A stretch of 64,000 bases of DNA, taken from assembly GCA_020073465.1 (NCBI GenBank), contig JAIQFC010000022.1:28116-92115 (forward strand). The letters run 5' to 3'. The DNA comes from Terriglobia bacterium. GTDB lineage: Bacteria > Acidobacteriota > Terriglobia > Terriglobales > Acidobacteriaceae. Below, one piece after another: positions 1-7,496 of this stretch; the stretch's first letter is position 1, and every line of letters starts with the position of its first letter. The position numbers and the translations under genes were made by a program. The notes beneath the pieces are model-generated. The model saw only the letters and a program-made list of their open reading frames with translations. It was not told the origin of the DNA and made no database searches.

Positions 1-1
1 G

Positions 2-937
2 TTGCGGAAAGCGCTTGAGGGCGACGGGAAATACGGAGTTCAGTATCGCCAATTCAGAGCAGATGGCATTCTTTCGTGGTTGGAAGCCCACGGTCAGGTC
101 ATCTACGACGAGCAAAACTGCCCCGCTGCCATGATGGGCGTGTGCTGGGACATCACCGAGCGTAAGCGGTACGAAGAGGAATTGAAGCAGGCTCGTGAGC
201 TCTTGGAGACACGTGTACGTGAACGCACCAGCGAACTGGAACATGCACAAGAACGGTTGCGGATGTTGTCTGGCCGGCTTTTGCGAATGCAGGATGACGA
301 GAGGCGCCGCATCGCCCGCGAACTGCATGACACCGTTGGACAGATCGTGGTTGCTTTGAACCTCAATCTGGTTCCGGTCGAGGAAGAACTGCTGAACAGT
401 AACCCCGCTCTGGCTAAACAGGTCACGGCGAGCCTGAGTCTGGTGGAGGAACTCTCCAGGGACTTGCGGACGATTTCCCATCTGTTGCACCCACCCCTGC
501 TTGACGAAGCTGGCCTGCTATCGGCTTTACGCTGGTATGTGGAGGGATTCTCCGAACGCAGCAAGATTGACGTAGATCTTCAGTTGGATTCTGGGGTGGG
601 ACGATTGCCTGCTGAGCACGAGACCGCTATTTTCCGGATCGTGCAGGAGTGTCTTACGAATATTCACCGTCACTCTGGCAGTAGCACGGCCAAGATCAGC
701 ATCGCCCGCAACACCGGGAAGCTGGAGATCGAAATCTGCGACCAGGGGAAGGGCATGCCGATGCCGGTTCCCCGGGCCGGTGTGGGCATCCAGGGCATGG
801 GAGAACGAGTTCGCCAGCTGGGAGGAAGTCTCGAAATCGGATCTTCCTCTGGCGGAACTCGAGTCGTAGCGATTCTCCCCGCCAACTATTCTTCTTCTGA
901 ACATACACACGACGAAGCTGTCGATGTGGCTTCGTAA
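2..937 (+). CDS. Sensor histidine kinase, 5' truncated by window edge
   Basis: C-terminal 311 residues of a two-component sensor kinase. In order: the end of a PAS/PAC domain (about 1-55, ending in DITERK), a charged coiled linker (55-95), a HisKA_3 dimerisation domain with ARELHDTVGQ (His109 is the predicted phosphorylation site), and a HATPase domain (about 200-300) with an N-box-like NIHRHS, DQGKGM and a GIQGMGERV glycine box. HisKA_3 kinases normally pair with NarL/LuxR-type response regulators; several such regulators lie near 28-32 kb, but a partnership is only inference. The reading frame is open at base 2, so the true start and any sensor or membrane part lie outside the window. A strong hairpin follows the stop. 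Confidence 0.93.
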   Translation: MRKALEGDGKYGVQYRQFRADGILSWLEAHGQVIYDEQNCPAAMMGVCWDITERKRYEEELKQARELLETRVRERTSELEHAQERLRMLSGRLLRMQDDERRRIARELHDTVGQIVVALNLNLVPVEEELLNSNPALAKQVTASLSLVEELSRDLRTISHLLHPPLLDEAGLLSALRWYVEGFSERSKIDVDLQLDSGVGRLPAEHETAIFRIVQECLTNIHRHSGSSTAKISIARNTGKLEIEICDQGKGMPMPVPRAGVGIQGMGERVRQLGGSLEIGSSSGGTRVVAILPANYSSSEHTHDEAVDVAS

Positions 938-1304
938 AGAAGGTCTCTCTCCGGAAGTGCTTCGCTATTTTTGCTACCCGTGGATACGGTCGCACCGCGA
1001 CTTGTATCCCAGAGTTTTTTGAAGGGGCAGGCGCCATTCCTCCCAGCGGAACGGCGCCTGCTTAGGGGGCGTGTCGAGTAGGACCGCAGAATAACCGCGC
1101 GCACAAGACGTCACAATACCGCATGCGCCGTACTGGGTAAGGAAGTAATACGTAGGCGTCTGGCAAATGCATTAGCTCTCCGGCAGTGCCCCTGAATCCA
1201 CTTTACAGCCCTTACCGGATAGAACAAACAGACCTGCGTGGCTAGGGTTGACACTGCTGAAAATCAAACAGGTTGCTCGCTTCGAGCACGGAAGAGGTCT
1301 GCAT
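938..1304. other. Intergenic region, kinase to SYLF gene
   Basis: A 367-nt stretch with no supportable gene. It holds the hairpin at 1027-1061 and presumably the promoter of the SYLF gene; I see no confident -35/-10 pair. Confidence 0.6.
1027..1061 (+). terminator. Hairpin downstream of the histidine kinase
   Basis: Arms GCAGGCGCC and GGCGCCTGC are perfectly complementary. After one A/C mismatch the stem continues with TTCC/GGAA around a 7-nt loop. It lies 90 nt after the kinase stop. No T-tract follows, so it may be an imperfect terminator or an RNA-stabilising hairpin. Confidence 0.5.
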
Positions 1305-2072
1305 ATGATGCGAACTCGCGGAACATGGCCGAGATGTCTGGTAGTCGTCGGCGCTGGGCTGCTGATTGTTGGAAGCCTGGCGTGGTCCTCGGATGACAAA
1401 GACAAGTCGGAAATCGAAAAACGAATTACGGCGTCGGCTGGAGTACTCAATGAAATCATGGCCACGCCCGACAAAGCGATTCCAGATAAGGTGATGAGCG
1501 ACGCGAAGTGCATTGCGGTCATTCCCTCGATGATAAAGATCGCAGTGGGCTTCGGTGGCAACCACGGCAAAGGTGTGGCCACTTGCCGAACCGAGAATGG
1601 AGCATGGAGTGCTCCTGCACCAATCACAATCACCGGTGGCAGTTGGGGGCTGCAACTTGGTGGACAGGCGGTTGATTTGGTCATGATTGTGACGAATGAA
1701 CAGGGAATGCAACACCTGCTTTCGAGCAAGTTCAAGCTCGGGGCTGATGCCTCTGCGGCAGCCGGCCCGGTTGGGCGCGACGCCGCTGCGGACACAGACT
1801 GGAAGATGAAGGCGGAAGTGTTGACTTATTCTCGGGCCCGCGGAATTTTTGCCGGCATCGACCTCAACGGCTCTGCCATCACGCAAGACAAAGATGAAAC
1901 CCGAATCCTGTACGGGAGCTTTGTGCCCTTCACTGACATTCTTGCTGGAAAGGTTACTACTCCGGAGTCAAGCGAAGTGTTTCTGACAGCGGTGAAGAAA
2001 TATGCGGGGCAGGCCCGGGAACATGGTGAACTGCAGCCGGCTCCGAACAATGCAGGCGCAGCAGTTCGATGA
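1305..2072 (+). CDS. SYLF-domain lipid-binding protein, secreted
   Basis: A 255-residue protein with an N-terminal signal-like segment (RTRGTWPRCLVVVGAGLL onward, about residues 2-27) and a SYLF (Ysc84-type) domain over most of the rest. Typical elements are AKCIAVIPSMIK, GGNHGKGVATCR, a glycine-rich GGSWGLQLGGQAVDLVMIV, and a late YSRARGIFAGIDLNGS. SYLF domains bind phosphoinositides in eukaryotes; bacterial secreted versions are envelope proteins of unknown role. ATG 1305 is preferred over the longer frame from 1248 because GGAAGAGG lies 7 nt upstream and the signal peptide then begins at the N-terminus. The family is common in Acidobacteria. Confidence 0.9.
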   Translation: MMRTRGTWPRCLVVVGAGLLIVGSLAWSSDDKDKSEIEKRITASAGVLNEIMATPDKAIPDKVMSDAKCIAVIPSMIKIAVGFGGNHGKGVATCRTENGAWSAPAPITITGGSWGLQLGGQAVDLVMIVTNEQGMQHLLSSKFKLGADASAAAGPVGRDAAADTDWKMKAEVLTYSRARGIFAGIDLNGSAITQDKDETRILYGSFVPFTDILAGKVTTPESSEVFLTAVKKYAGQAREHGELQPAPNNAGAAVR

Positions 2073-2124
2073 GGAAGAGATCCGCTCGCAGGCAAATTCG
2101 TGGATAACTGATCGGAGGCTGCTG

Positions 2125-2277
2125 ATGTCCACCATTCTAGTTGTCATTTTGGTTTTGTTACTGGTCGGAGCTTTGCCAGCATGGCCCTACAGCCGGTCGT
2201 GGGGTTATTACCCCAGCAGCGGTCTTGGGATTGTAGTTGTGATTCTTCTTGTGCTGCTTCTGGCTGGTAGATTATGA
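2125..2277 (+). CDS. DUF3309-like 50-aa membrane protein
   Basis: A 50-residue, very hydrophobic protein with two membrane segments (about 2-16 and 33-49) joined by a short PAWPYSRSWGYYPSSG linker. This architecture and the LLLVGALPAWPYS motif match DUF3309 proteins, small membrane proteins of unknown function common in soil Proteobacteria and Acidobacteria. ATG 2125 has CGGAGG 6 nt upstream; a frame-extended start at 2002 would overlap the SYLF gene and lacks any family support. A strong intrinsic terminator follows at 2324. Confidence 0.85.
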   Translation: MSTILVVILVLLLVGALPAWPYSRSWGYYPSSGLGIVVVILLVLLLAGRL

Positions 2278-2323
2278 CGCTGACTACCTGACCGATCTTC
2301 AATGTCGGATGTTTGTTCTCTCG

Positions 2324-2359
2324 AAAATGGTGGGGGTTCTGTTCCCACCATTTTCTTTT
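2324..2359 (+). terminator. Intrinsic terminator after DUF3309 gene
   Basis: Perfect 11-bp stem AAAATGGTGGG / CCCACCATTTT with a 9-nt loop, followed by CTTTTC. It is A/T-rich at its base, so it could work in both directions. Confidence 0.85.
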
Positions 2360-2454
2360 CTCGTTGAAAACGCTTGCCATTCGCCGACCCTCGCGCATTT
2401 CCGCTGAACACGGCAAACACAATCCATCAGATTGCATCTATTAGGGACCGGAAT

Positions 2455-2482
2455 GTTTGCGCAAACCAAGGTTCGCACAAAC
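2455..2482 (+). promoter_or_regulatory. Tandem operator-like sites upstream of tonB-like gene
   Basis: A perfect 12-bp palindrome GTTTGCGCAAAC (2455-2466) is followed 4 nt later by the related GTTCGCACAAAC (2471-2482, two mismatches). They end 18 nt before the TonB start codon, so they probably lie within the promoter/leader. The binding protein is unknown. Confidence 0.5.
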
Positions 2483-2500
2483 TGAAACCAGGAGCCGTAC

Positions 2501-3478
2501 ATGTCGAATGAGCAAAGTCCCCGCTCCGCTGCCTACACGCCTTTTCCATCGACATCCTCAGCGGTCTTCGACCGTCCATACGCCCCGCGCGCATTGCCCT
2601 CGGTCCGAGCCACACAAAAACGCCAATCTCCAAAGTCTCTTGCTCCGGATGAGATATGGGGACACTACAACAATTATCGTTCCAATGGTTTTGTGGTCTC
2701 TGCTCTGGTGCATACAGCCATACTCGGTTTGATCCTTGCTGGGGGCATCTTTGGGCATCGAGTCGTACAACAAATTCAGAAACGTGAGGTAGTCACGTTA
2801 ATCGCCCCTTCGCCAGATTCTTATGCCTTACCTACAGCCAAGACAGTGGTCAGCGGCGGAGGCGGAGGAGGAGATCACGATCCCCTGCCTGCACCAAAAG
2901 GGAGATTGCCGAAACCTGCACTGCAACAGATCACCGCGCCGCAGATCGTAGTGCGCAATGAAAAACCCAAACTGACGGCAGAGCCGACGGTAGTAATTCC
3001 TCCGCAAGTGCACTTGGCGGACAATCACATGCCGACTCTGGGCACGACTACAACCGCGCCCCTTCCAGCTGCCCCGCCCTCGAACGGCAGTGGCTCTGGA
3101 GGCGGCATCGGTTCCGGGTCGGGTGGTGGGGTGGGCGTTGGTCACGGCCCAGGCGCTGGCCCTGGAAGCGGGGGTGGTATCGGCGGAGGTGTGTTCAAAG
3201 TCGGTGGCGGAATTTCCGCGCCACAAGCGATTGCAACACCCGATCCTGACTATACCGAGGAAGCGCGCCGAGCCAAAACTCAGGGGACCTGCATTCTCTG
3301 GATGATTGTGGACGCTGCAGGCCGTCCCCGCGATATCCGCGTAGTCCGAGGCCTGGGTTATGGTCTGGACACAAAGGCCATCGAAGCCGTAAAGCAATGG
3401 CGTTTTCAGCCGGCCCTCAAGGACGGCAAAGCGGTGAATGTGCAAATCAGTGTGGAAGTTGCTTTCCGCCTCTACTGA
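2501..3478 (+). CDS. TonB family protein (energy transducer)
   Basis: A 325-residue inner-membrane/periplasmic protein. An N-terminal cytoplasmic stretch (1-62) precedes one transmembrane helix (about 64-84), then a proline-rich periplasmic linker and an unusually glycine/serine-rich segment (about 190-235). A C-terminal TonB domain (about 240-325) contains DPDYTEEARRAKTQGTC, VDAAGRPRDIRVVRGLG and AIEAVKQWRFQPAL. TonB couples the proton-motive force (through ExbB/ExbD, not seen here) to outer-membrane receptors; in Acidobacteria many TonB paralogues lack a known receptor. The start ATG 2501 follows AGGAG at a good distance. The long N-terminal cytoplasmic part is unlike classical TonB and is shared with BlaR1/TonB-type regulators. 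Confidence 0.9.
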   Translation: MSNEQSPRSAAYTPFPSTSSAVFDRPYAPRALPSVRATQKRQSPKSLAPDEIWGHYNNYRSNGFVVSALVHTAILGLILAGGIFGHRVVQQIQKREVVTLIAPSPDSYALPTAKTVVSGGGGGGDHDPLPAPKGRLPKPALQQITAPQIVVRNEKPKLTAEPTVVIPPQVHLADNHMPTLGTTTTAPLPAAPPSNGSGSGGGIGSGSGGGVGVGHGPGAGPGSGGGIGGGVFKVGGGISAPQAIATPDPDYTEEARRAKTQGTCILWMIVDAAGRPRDIRVVRGLGYGLDTKAIEAVKQWRFQPALKDGKAVNVQISVEVAFRLY

Positions 3479-3805
3479 TCGGATGAAGTCGAACCCCGCG
3501 AGCTAGGGCGGGCCCCGCTTGGCCATCTACAGGCATTTCCGAAGTACACTGCAGGATTTCCTGCAGGACTACTGGACATCGGCCGACTTGAATTCCTCGC
3601 AAAACACCTCCATAGGAAAAAAGTTGCGCTTCGCAAAAAGAAACAAAATCGAAAGGCCTCAACGATTTACTTCACTTCGTTGTAAGGCGCGACCCACTTC
3701 GAATTACAGGCGGAACCCGATAGGACCTGAGCGCCCCTTTCTCTAAGCTGGCTTTCGAAAGCCGAATGCCCAACAAGCAGTCCAGATTTTGTGAAGGAGA
3801 CAACA
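3479..3805. other. Intergenic region before sigma factor gene
   Basis: A 327-nt stretch with only short, poorly supported reading frames and no RNA gene or clear terminator. It must carry the promoter for the ECF sigma factor. Confidence 0.5.
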
Positions 3806-4489
3806 GTGGCTACTTGCGCAATTCCCGCGACAGCAACGAACGTTATTCCACTTGAGGACAACCCCCAGCGCAACAACTCCGAACGCAGCCTGGTCCAGCG
3901 TGCACAGCGTGGAGACCAGCAGGCCTTTGCGACATTGTTTGAGTTGCACAAAAAGCGTGTTTATTCGGTATGTCTGCTTATGACCAAGGATGTGGCAGAA
4001 GCCGAAGATTTGACCCAGGAAGCTTTTCTGCAGGTATTTCGCAGCGTCGGTACTTTTCGTGGAGACGCGGCATTTTCGACCTGGTTGTACCGCGTGGCGG
4101 TGAACACGGTGCTGATGAAACTGCGCCGCCGAAAAGGGCTCCCGCTACTTTCGTTGGATGAACCTGTATCACCCGACTCGCCATCTCTGCGACGGGACGT
4201 GGGAAAGGACGACCCGCGTCTGAGTGGTGCTGTCGACCGTATTGCCCTGCGCCGGGCGATCGAAGAGTTGCCCGAAGGCTGCCGCACCATCTTCACTCTG
4301 CATGAAGTGCAGGGGTATCAACACCACGAGATTGCGCAGCTCCTGCGCTGCTCGATCGGAAACTCGAAGTCGCAGCTGCATAAAGCGAAGTTGAAGATGC
4401 GTGACCTGCTGTTTCCGAAGCGGAGAGGCGCAAGGAGGCGAGCCGCTGTTAACCGCGGCGCGGAGCAGCCGGCTTGTCGGCCAGCCTGA
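3806..4489 (+). CDS. ECF-type RNA polymerase sigma factor
   Basis: A 227-residue sigma-70 family protein of the ECF group. Region 2 spans about residues 30-100 (QRGDQQAFATLFELHKKRVY, AEDLTQEAFLQVFRSV, FSTWLYRVAVNTVLMKLRRRK) and region 4 spans about 155-205 (LPEGCRTIFTLHEVQGYQHH and an HTH ending in SKSQLHKAKLKMRDLL). Regions 1 and 3 are absent. GTG 3806 is chosen because AAGGAG lies 6 nt upstream; the frame could extend to a GTG at 3791. The gene ends 14 nt before the next gene, so both may be co-transcribed. No anti-sigma factor is adjacent, but a STAS protein follows 1.2 kb downstream. Confidence 0.93.
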   Translation: MATCAIPATATNVIPLEDNPQRNNSERSLVQRAQRGDQQAFATLFELHKKRVYSVCLLMTKDVAEAEDLTQEAFLQVFRSVGTFRGDAAFSTWLYRVAVNTVLMKLRRRKGLPLLSLDEPVSPDSPSLRRDVGKDDPRLSGAVDRIALRRAIEELPEGCRTIFTLHEVQGYQHHEIAQLLRCSIGNSKSQLHKAKLKMRDLLFPKRRGARRRAAVNRGAEQPACRPA

Positions 4490-4503
4490 ACTCTCGCTTT
4501 AGC

Positions 4504-5610
4504 ATGACACGCCTGGCAGATCAGGAAGTGTGGGCCCGTGAAGATTGCCGCAGTCGAGGAAGGACAACGTCCGTGGTGCTAGGAGCAATTGTGACCGTCG
4601 GCATCGGAGGTGATGCTTCTGCTTGTGACGCATCTGCCGATTCCGCCACATCTGACCGGAGCAGAGACGAAACACCGTTTCCGATACCGTTGAGCTGCGT
4701 CGACGTGCTCGGTCGTTCCGTGATTGAACGCATGGTAGAACGATTCGCCGGCGCTGACGTTGAAGCTGTGTCGGTATTGGTACATGCCAGTATCTCGCAT
4801 CTGGTGCCCGCTTTTCGGCGTTCGTTCGAAAAGTTGGAAGTGCAGGTTGTCGAAGATATGCAATTCGCGATCGGCCAGACTCTGAAGCACTACGCGGAGA
4901 GTGGTGTCGACTTCGCGTTCGTAACCGATGCCAACACCTATGCCGAATGTGATCTTATCGATTTACTGTGGTTCCACCGCGGTAGCCGGCAAGTAATCAC
5001 ACGAACCTTCGATCGAGAAGGCGCTTTGAACTTCTGGGTTGCGACTTGCGCGAAAGCCCACGAAAGCGACTTGGCGATCTTGTTTTCGAAGACGGAGGAG
5101 ACCGGATCCGCATCCTACTTCATTAGCGACTATCTTACCCGGCTCGCGCATCCGCGGGACGTTCGCAGGCTTGTGGAGTGTGTCCTTCGAGGGCGCTGCG
5201 AGATGCGTCCCTTGGGGCAGGAAGTTAGACCTGGGGTGTGGGTCGATGATGGAGCGCAAATTCACAAGCGCGCCCGAATTGTAGCTCCCGCGTATATCGG
5301 TCGCGAATCTGTGGTGCGGGAAGACAGCGTGATCACTCGCTTCAGCAACATTGAAAAGCAGAGCTATATCGACTATGGCACTGTGATTGAAGACAGCTCT
5401 ATCCTGACCAACAGTTATGTGGGCATATGGCTCGACGTGGCTCACGCGGTTGTGCGAGGGAACAGACTCTGGAATCTAACCCGCAATGTCATGCTCAAAA
5501 TTTCTGATCCAAGCGTGATCCGACGAAATGTTCCGCCCCAAAATAAAATTCGCGGTGGGCTAAATGTCCCGCCACCCCTCGGACTGCTCGCGTTTGCCCC
5601 TTTGGGGTGA
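4504..5610 (+). CDS. Degenerate sugar-nucleotidyltransferase-like protein with hexapeptide repeats
   Basis: A 368-residue protein resembling NDP-sugar pyrophosphorylases. The N-terminal half looks like a nucleotidyltransferase fold (LSCVDVLGRSVIERMVERF; a DFAFVTDANTYAE acidic segment). The C-terminal third carries left-handed beta-helix hexapeptide repeats (GVWVDDGAQIHKRARIVAPA, YIGRESVVREDSVI, YIDYGTVIEDSSIL). The GGxGTRL nucleotide-binding signature is not visible near the N-terminus, so catalysis is doubtful. It follows the sigma factor by 14 nt. ATG 4504 is used; a TTG at 4474 would overlap the sigma gene. A role in polysaccharide precursor supply or its regulation is inferred from the family and the locus. 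Confidence 0.7.
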   Translation: MTRLADQEVWAREDCRSRGRTTSVVLGAIVTVGIGGDASACDASADSATSDRSRDETPFPIPLSCVDVLGRSVIERMVERFAGADVEAVSVLVHASISHLVPAFRRSFEKLEVQVVEDMQFAIGQTLKHYAESGVDFAFVTDANTYAECDLIDLLWFHRGSRQVITRTFDREGALNFWVATCAKAHESDLAILFSKTEETGSASYFISDYLTRLAHPRDVRRLVECVLRGRCEMRPLGQEVRPGVWVDDGAQIHKRARIVAPAYIGRESVVREDSVITRFSNIEKQSYIDYGTVIEDSSILTNSYVGIWLDVAHAVVRGNRLWNLTRNVMLKISDPSVIRRNVPPQNKIRGGLNVPPPLGLLAFAPLG

Positions 5611-5732
5611 GTGGCAAGGAGAAGGGGAGAATGAATGGAAAATAAGTAAGGATTGTTAGCGTTCGCAAATGAGCATTCAGCGCAGAAAACGCTGCGGACT
5701 GAGAGCCAATTCTTAATCGAGGAGTGAGTGCC

Positions 5733-6140
5733 ATGCATACCAGAGGGCCCGTAGTCGTGATGGAGTTGCCGGAACAACTGAACCATCCCGAAGTGATGAC
5801 CTTTCTCGATGAGATAACGCCGCTGCTGGAATCTGACCGTCCGCGCGTAGTTTTGGACTGTTCCCAAGTCCGGTACATCGATAGCGCCGGCATCGAGATG
5901 TTGCTGCGCTGCATGGAAGAGGCCATGAAGCGTGATGGCGATTTGAAGTTGGCGGCAGTCTCACCTGAGTCGGCGGTGATTCTCGAACTGATGCGAGTCG
6001 ACCGGCTCTTCGAAACGTTTGAAACCTCTGAAGCAGCTGTACAAAGTTTCCACGGGCTGCCGGCACGCGAAAATTCACAGAGCGAACCATGGAACACCGG
6101 CGCTTATGGCGCTTTAGGTGATCTAGAGGCTGCTGGCTAG
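5733..6140 (+). CDS. STAS-domain protein (anti-sigma factor antagonist type)
   Basis: A 135-residue cytoplasmic protein. Residues about 5-105 form a STAS domain with VVLDCSQVRYIDSAGIEMLL; the serine of YIDSAGIE is where SpoIIAA/RsbV-type proteins are phosphorylated by an anti-sigma kinase. About 30 polar residues follow the domain. ATG 5733 has GAGGAG about 9 nt upstream; a GTG at 5724 is less likely. No cognate kinase/anti-sigma is adjacent, so whether it acts on the nearby ECF factor is unknown. STAS proteins also occur in exopolysaccharide loci. Confidence 0.88.
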   Translation: MHTRGPVVVMELPEQLNHPEVMTFLDEITPLLESDRPRVVLDCSQVRYIDSAGIEMLLRCMEEAMKRDGDLKLAAVSPESAVILELMRVDRLFETFETSEAAVQSFHGLPARENSQSEPWNTGAYGALGDLEAAG

Positions 6141-6169
6141 TTCGCCGATTGACCGCGTCGGAGATGACA

Positions 6170-6724
6170 ATGAAAACGTCGAATCAAGTGTTTACACACA
6201 TGGCGCTGAGCGGTCTGGTGATTCTTGGACTGCTGGGCGATGGATTGCCAGCAGCCGCCCAACAGTCGTCTGCCAAAGTAACGAATCAGCAGACAGCCGC
6301 AGAACAAGAACCGCAAGCTTCAACGACGAGCACAATGACCGAGCAGGCCAACATCAGCGAACTGCCAGACAGTCCCGGTGCTGTCCTTTCCCGCATGCAG
6401 GACCAGTCGCCGACGCAGTCTGACAATTCACAACAAACCAATTCACAACCGGCAGCCGCACAATCCTCAACGCAACTCCAGAACCAACCGGCTCCGGCCC
6501 CCGCACCGCCTCAAAAGCCAGTGGGAACTGCCGCTGCGGAGACTCCCGTCGTAAGCGGGGTAGCGGCTTCTCAACCTGCAGGTGTGGCCATAGCGCCTGC
6601 AAAGCAGCGGCGTGCGCGCACCATCGTGTTGAGAATGGGGGCCCTTGTAGGCGCGGGCGTGGCTCTGGGAACCGTTGTGGCTTTGACGCAGGCAACTCCG
6701 AGTAAACCTCCGGGGGCACGCTAG
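6170..6724 (+). CDS. Secreted Gln/Pro-rich protein of unknown function
   Basis: A 184-residue protein with a signal peptide (about 1-32, ending AAAQQ), a long disordered region rich in Gln, Ser, Thr, Pro and Ala, and a C-terminal hydrophobic segment (about 152-172, LRMGALVGAGVALGTVVAL) just after a basic QRRARTI stretch. This suggests a membrane-anchored secreted protein. A short motif ELPDSPGAVLSRMQ stands out inside the low-complexity region. ATG 6170 lies 6 nt after GGAG. It ends 9 nt before the next gene and probably shares its transcript. I do not recognise a domain. Confidence 0.7.
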   Translation: MKTSNQVFTHMALSGLVILGLLGDGLPAAAQQSSAKVTNQQTAAEQEPQASTTSTMTEQANISELPDSPGAVLSRMQDQSPTQSDNSQQTNSQPAAAQSSTQLQNQPAPAPAPPQKPVGTAAAETPVVSGVAASQPAGVAIAPAKQRRARTIVLRMGALVGAGVALGTVVALTQATPSKPPGAR

Positions 6725-6733
6725 GTTTCAGCC

Positions 6734-7399
6734 GTGAAGATAGTGAGTTTTTCCGGGATCGACGGCGCGGGCAAGAGCACGCAGATCATCACGCTCGAGA
6801 CGTGGCTCCGCGATGCGGGGCTTCGCATCAAGCTACTGACGTTCTGGGACGATGTCGTCGTCCTCTCGCGACTCCGGGAATTCATGAGCCATTGGGCATT
6901 CCGAGGAGACGAAGGAGTCGGAACGCCCGAGCAGCCAATCCACCGGCGCGACAAGAACGTGACCTCGTGGCCGGTCACGGTCATGCGTCTCTGCTTCTAT
7001 TGCGTGGATGCTGTTAGCCTGTGGCTACAGGTTCACAAAATTGAGAAAACTGACGCCGATGTCGTGATCTTTGACCGCTATATTTACGACGAGCTCGCCA
7101 ATCTTTCCATTAACAGTTGGCTAGAGCGCGCTTTCGTGCGTCTGATCTTGAAACTCACGGCTGCGCCTGATGTGGCATATCTCATTGACGCAGACCCGGC
7201 ACAAGCACAGGCGCGCAAGCCTGAATATCCTCTCGAGTTTCTGCATCACAATCGTGAATCCTATCTGGCACTCAGTCGACTTGCCAGCCACATGGTGGTC
7301 ATCCAAGCCTCATCGATTGCAGCAACAGAAGAGAGAATTAAGGCGGCGTTGCTGTCCAAGCTCTCTGCAGAGGATTCAAAACTTCTTGCCCTTGCATAG
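6734..7399 (+). CDS. Thymidylate kinase-like P-loop kinase
   Basis: A 221-residue protein with an N-terminal Walker A motif GIDGAGKST (residues 8-16), a DR motif in VIFDRYIYDELANL (about 115-128) and a late AYLIDADPAQAQARKPEY resembling the LID region of thymidylate kinases. The family phosphorylates dTMP, but divergent copies are frequently found in polysaccharide clusters where the substrate is unknown. The canonical TMP-binding arrangement is not clear, so it is unlikely to be the housekeeping Tmk. The start is GTG 6734, 9 nt after the preceding stop. Confidence 0.75.
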   Translation: MKIVSFSGIDGAGKSTQIITLETWLRDAGLRIKLLTFWDDVVVLSRLREFMSHWAFRGDEGVGTPEQPIHRRDKNVTSWPVTVMRLCFYCVDAVSLWLQVHKIEKTDADVVIFDRYIYDELANLSINSWLERAFVRLILKLTAAPDVAYLIDADPAQAQARKPEYPLEFLHHNRESYLALSRLASHMVVIQASSIAATEERIKAALLSKLSAEDSKLLALA

Positions 7400-7496
7400 T
7401 GCGCTCCGTCGCAAGAGACGCTTTCTCCGCAAACCGGAACCAACATATTCCTCAACGGACTCATCGAACTAACAACACCACCGAAGCCGGAGGATA

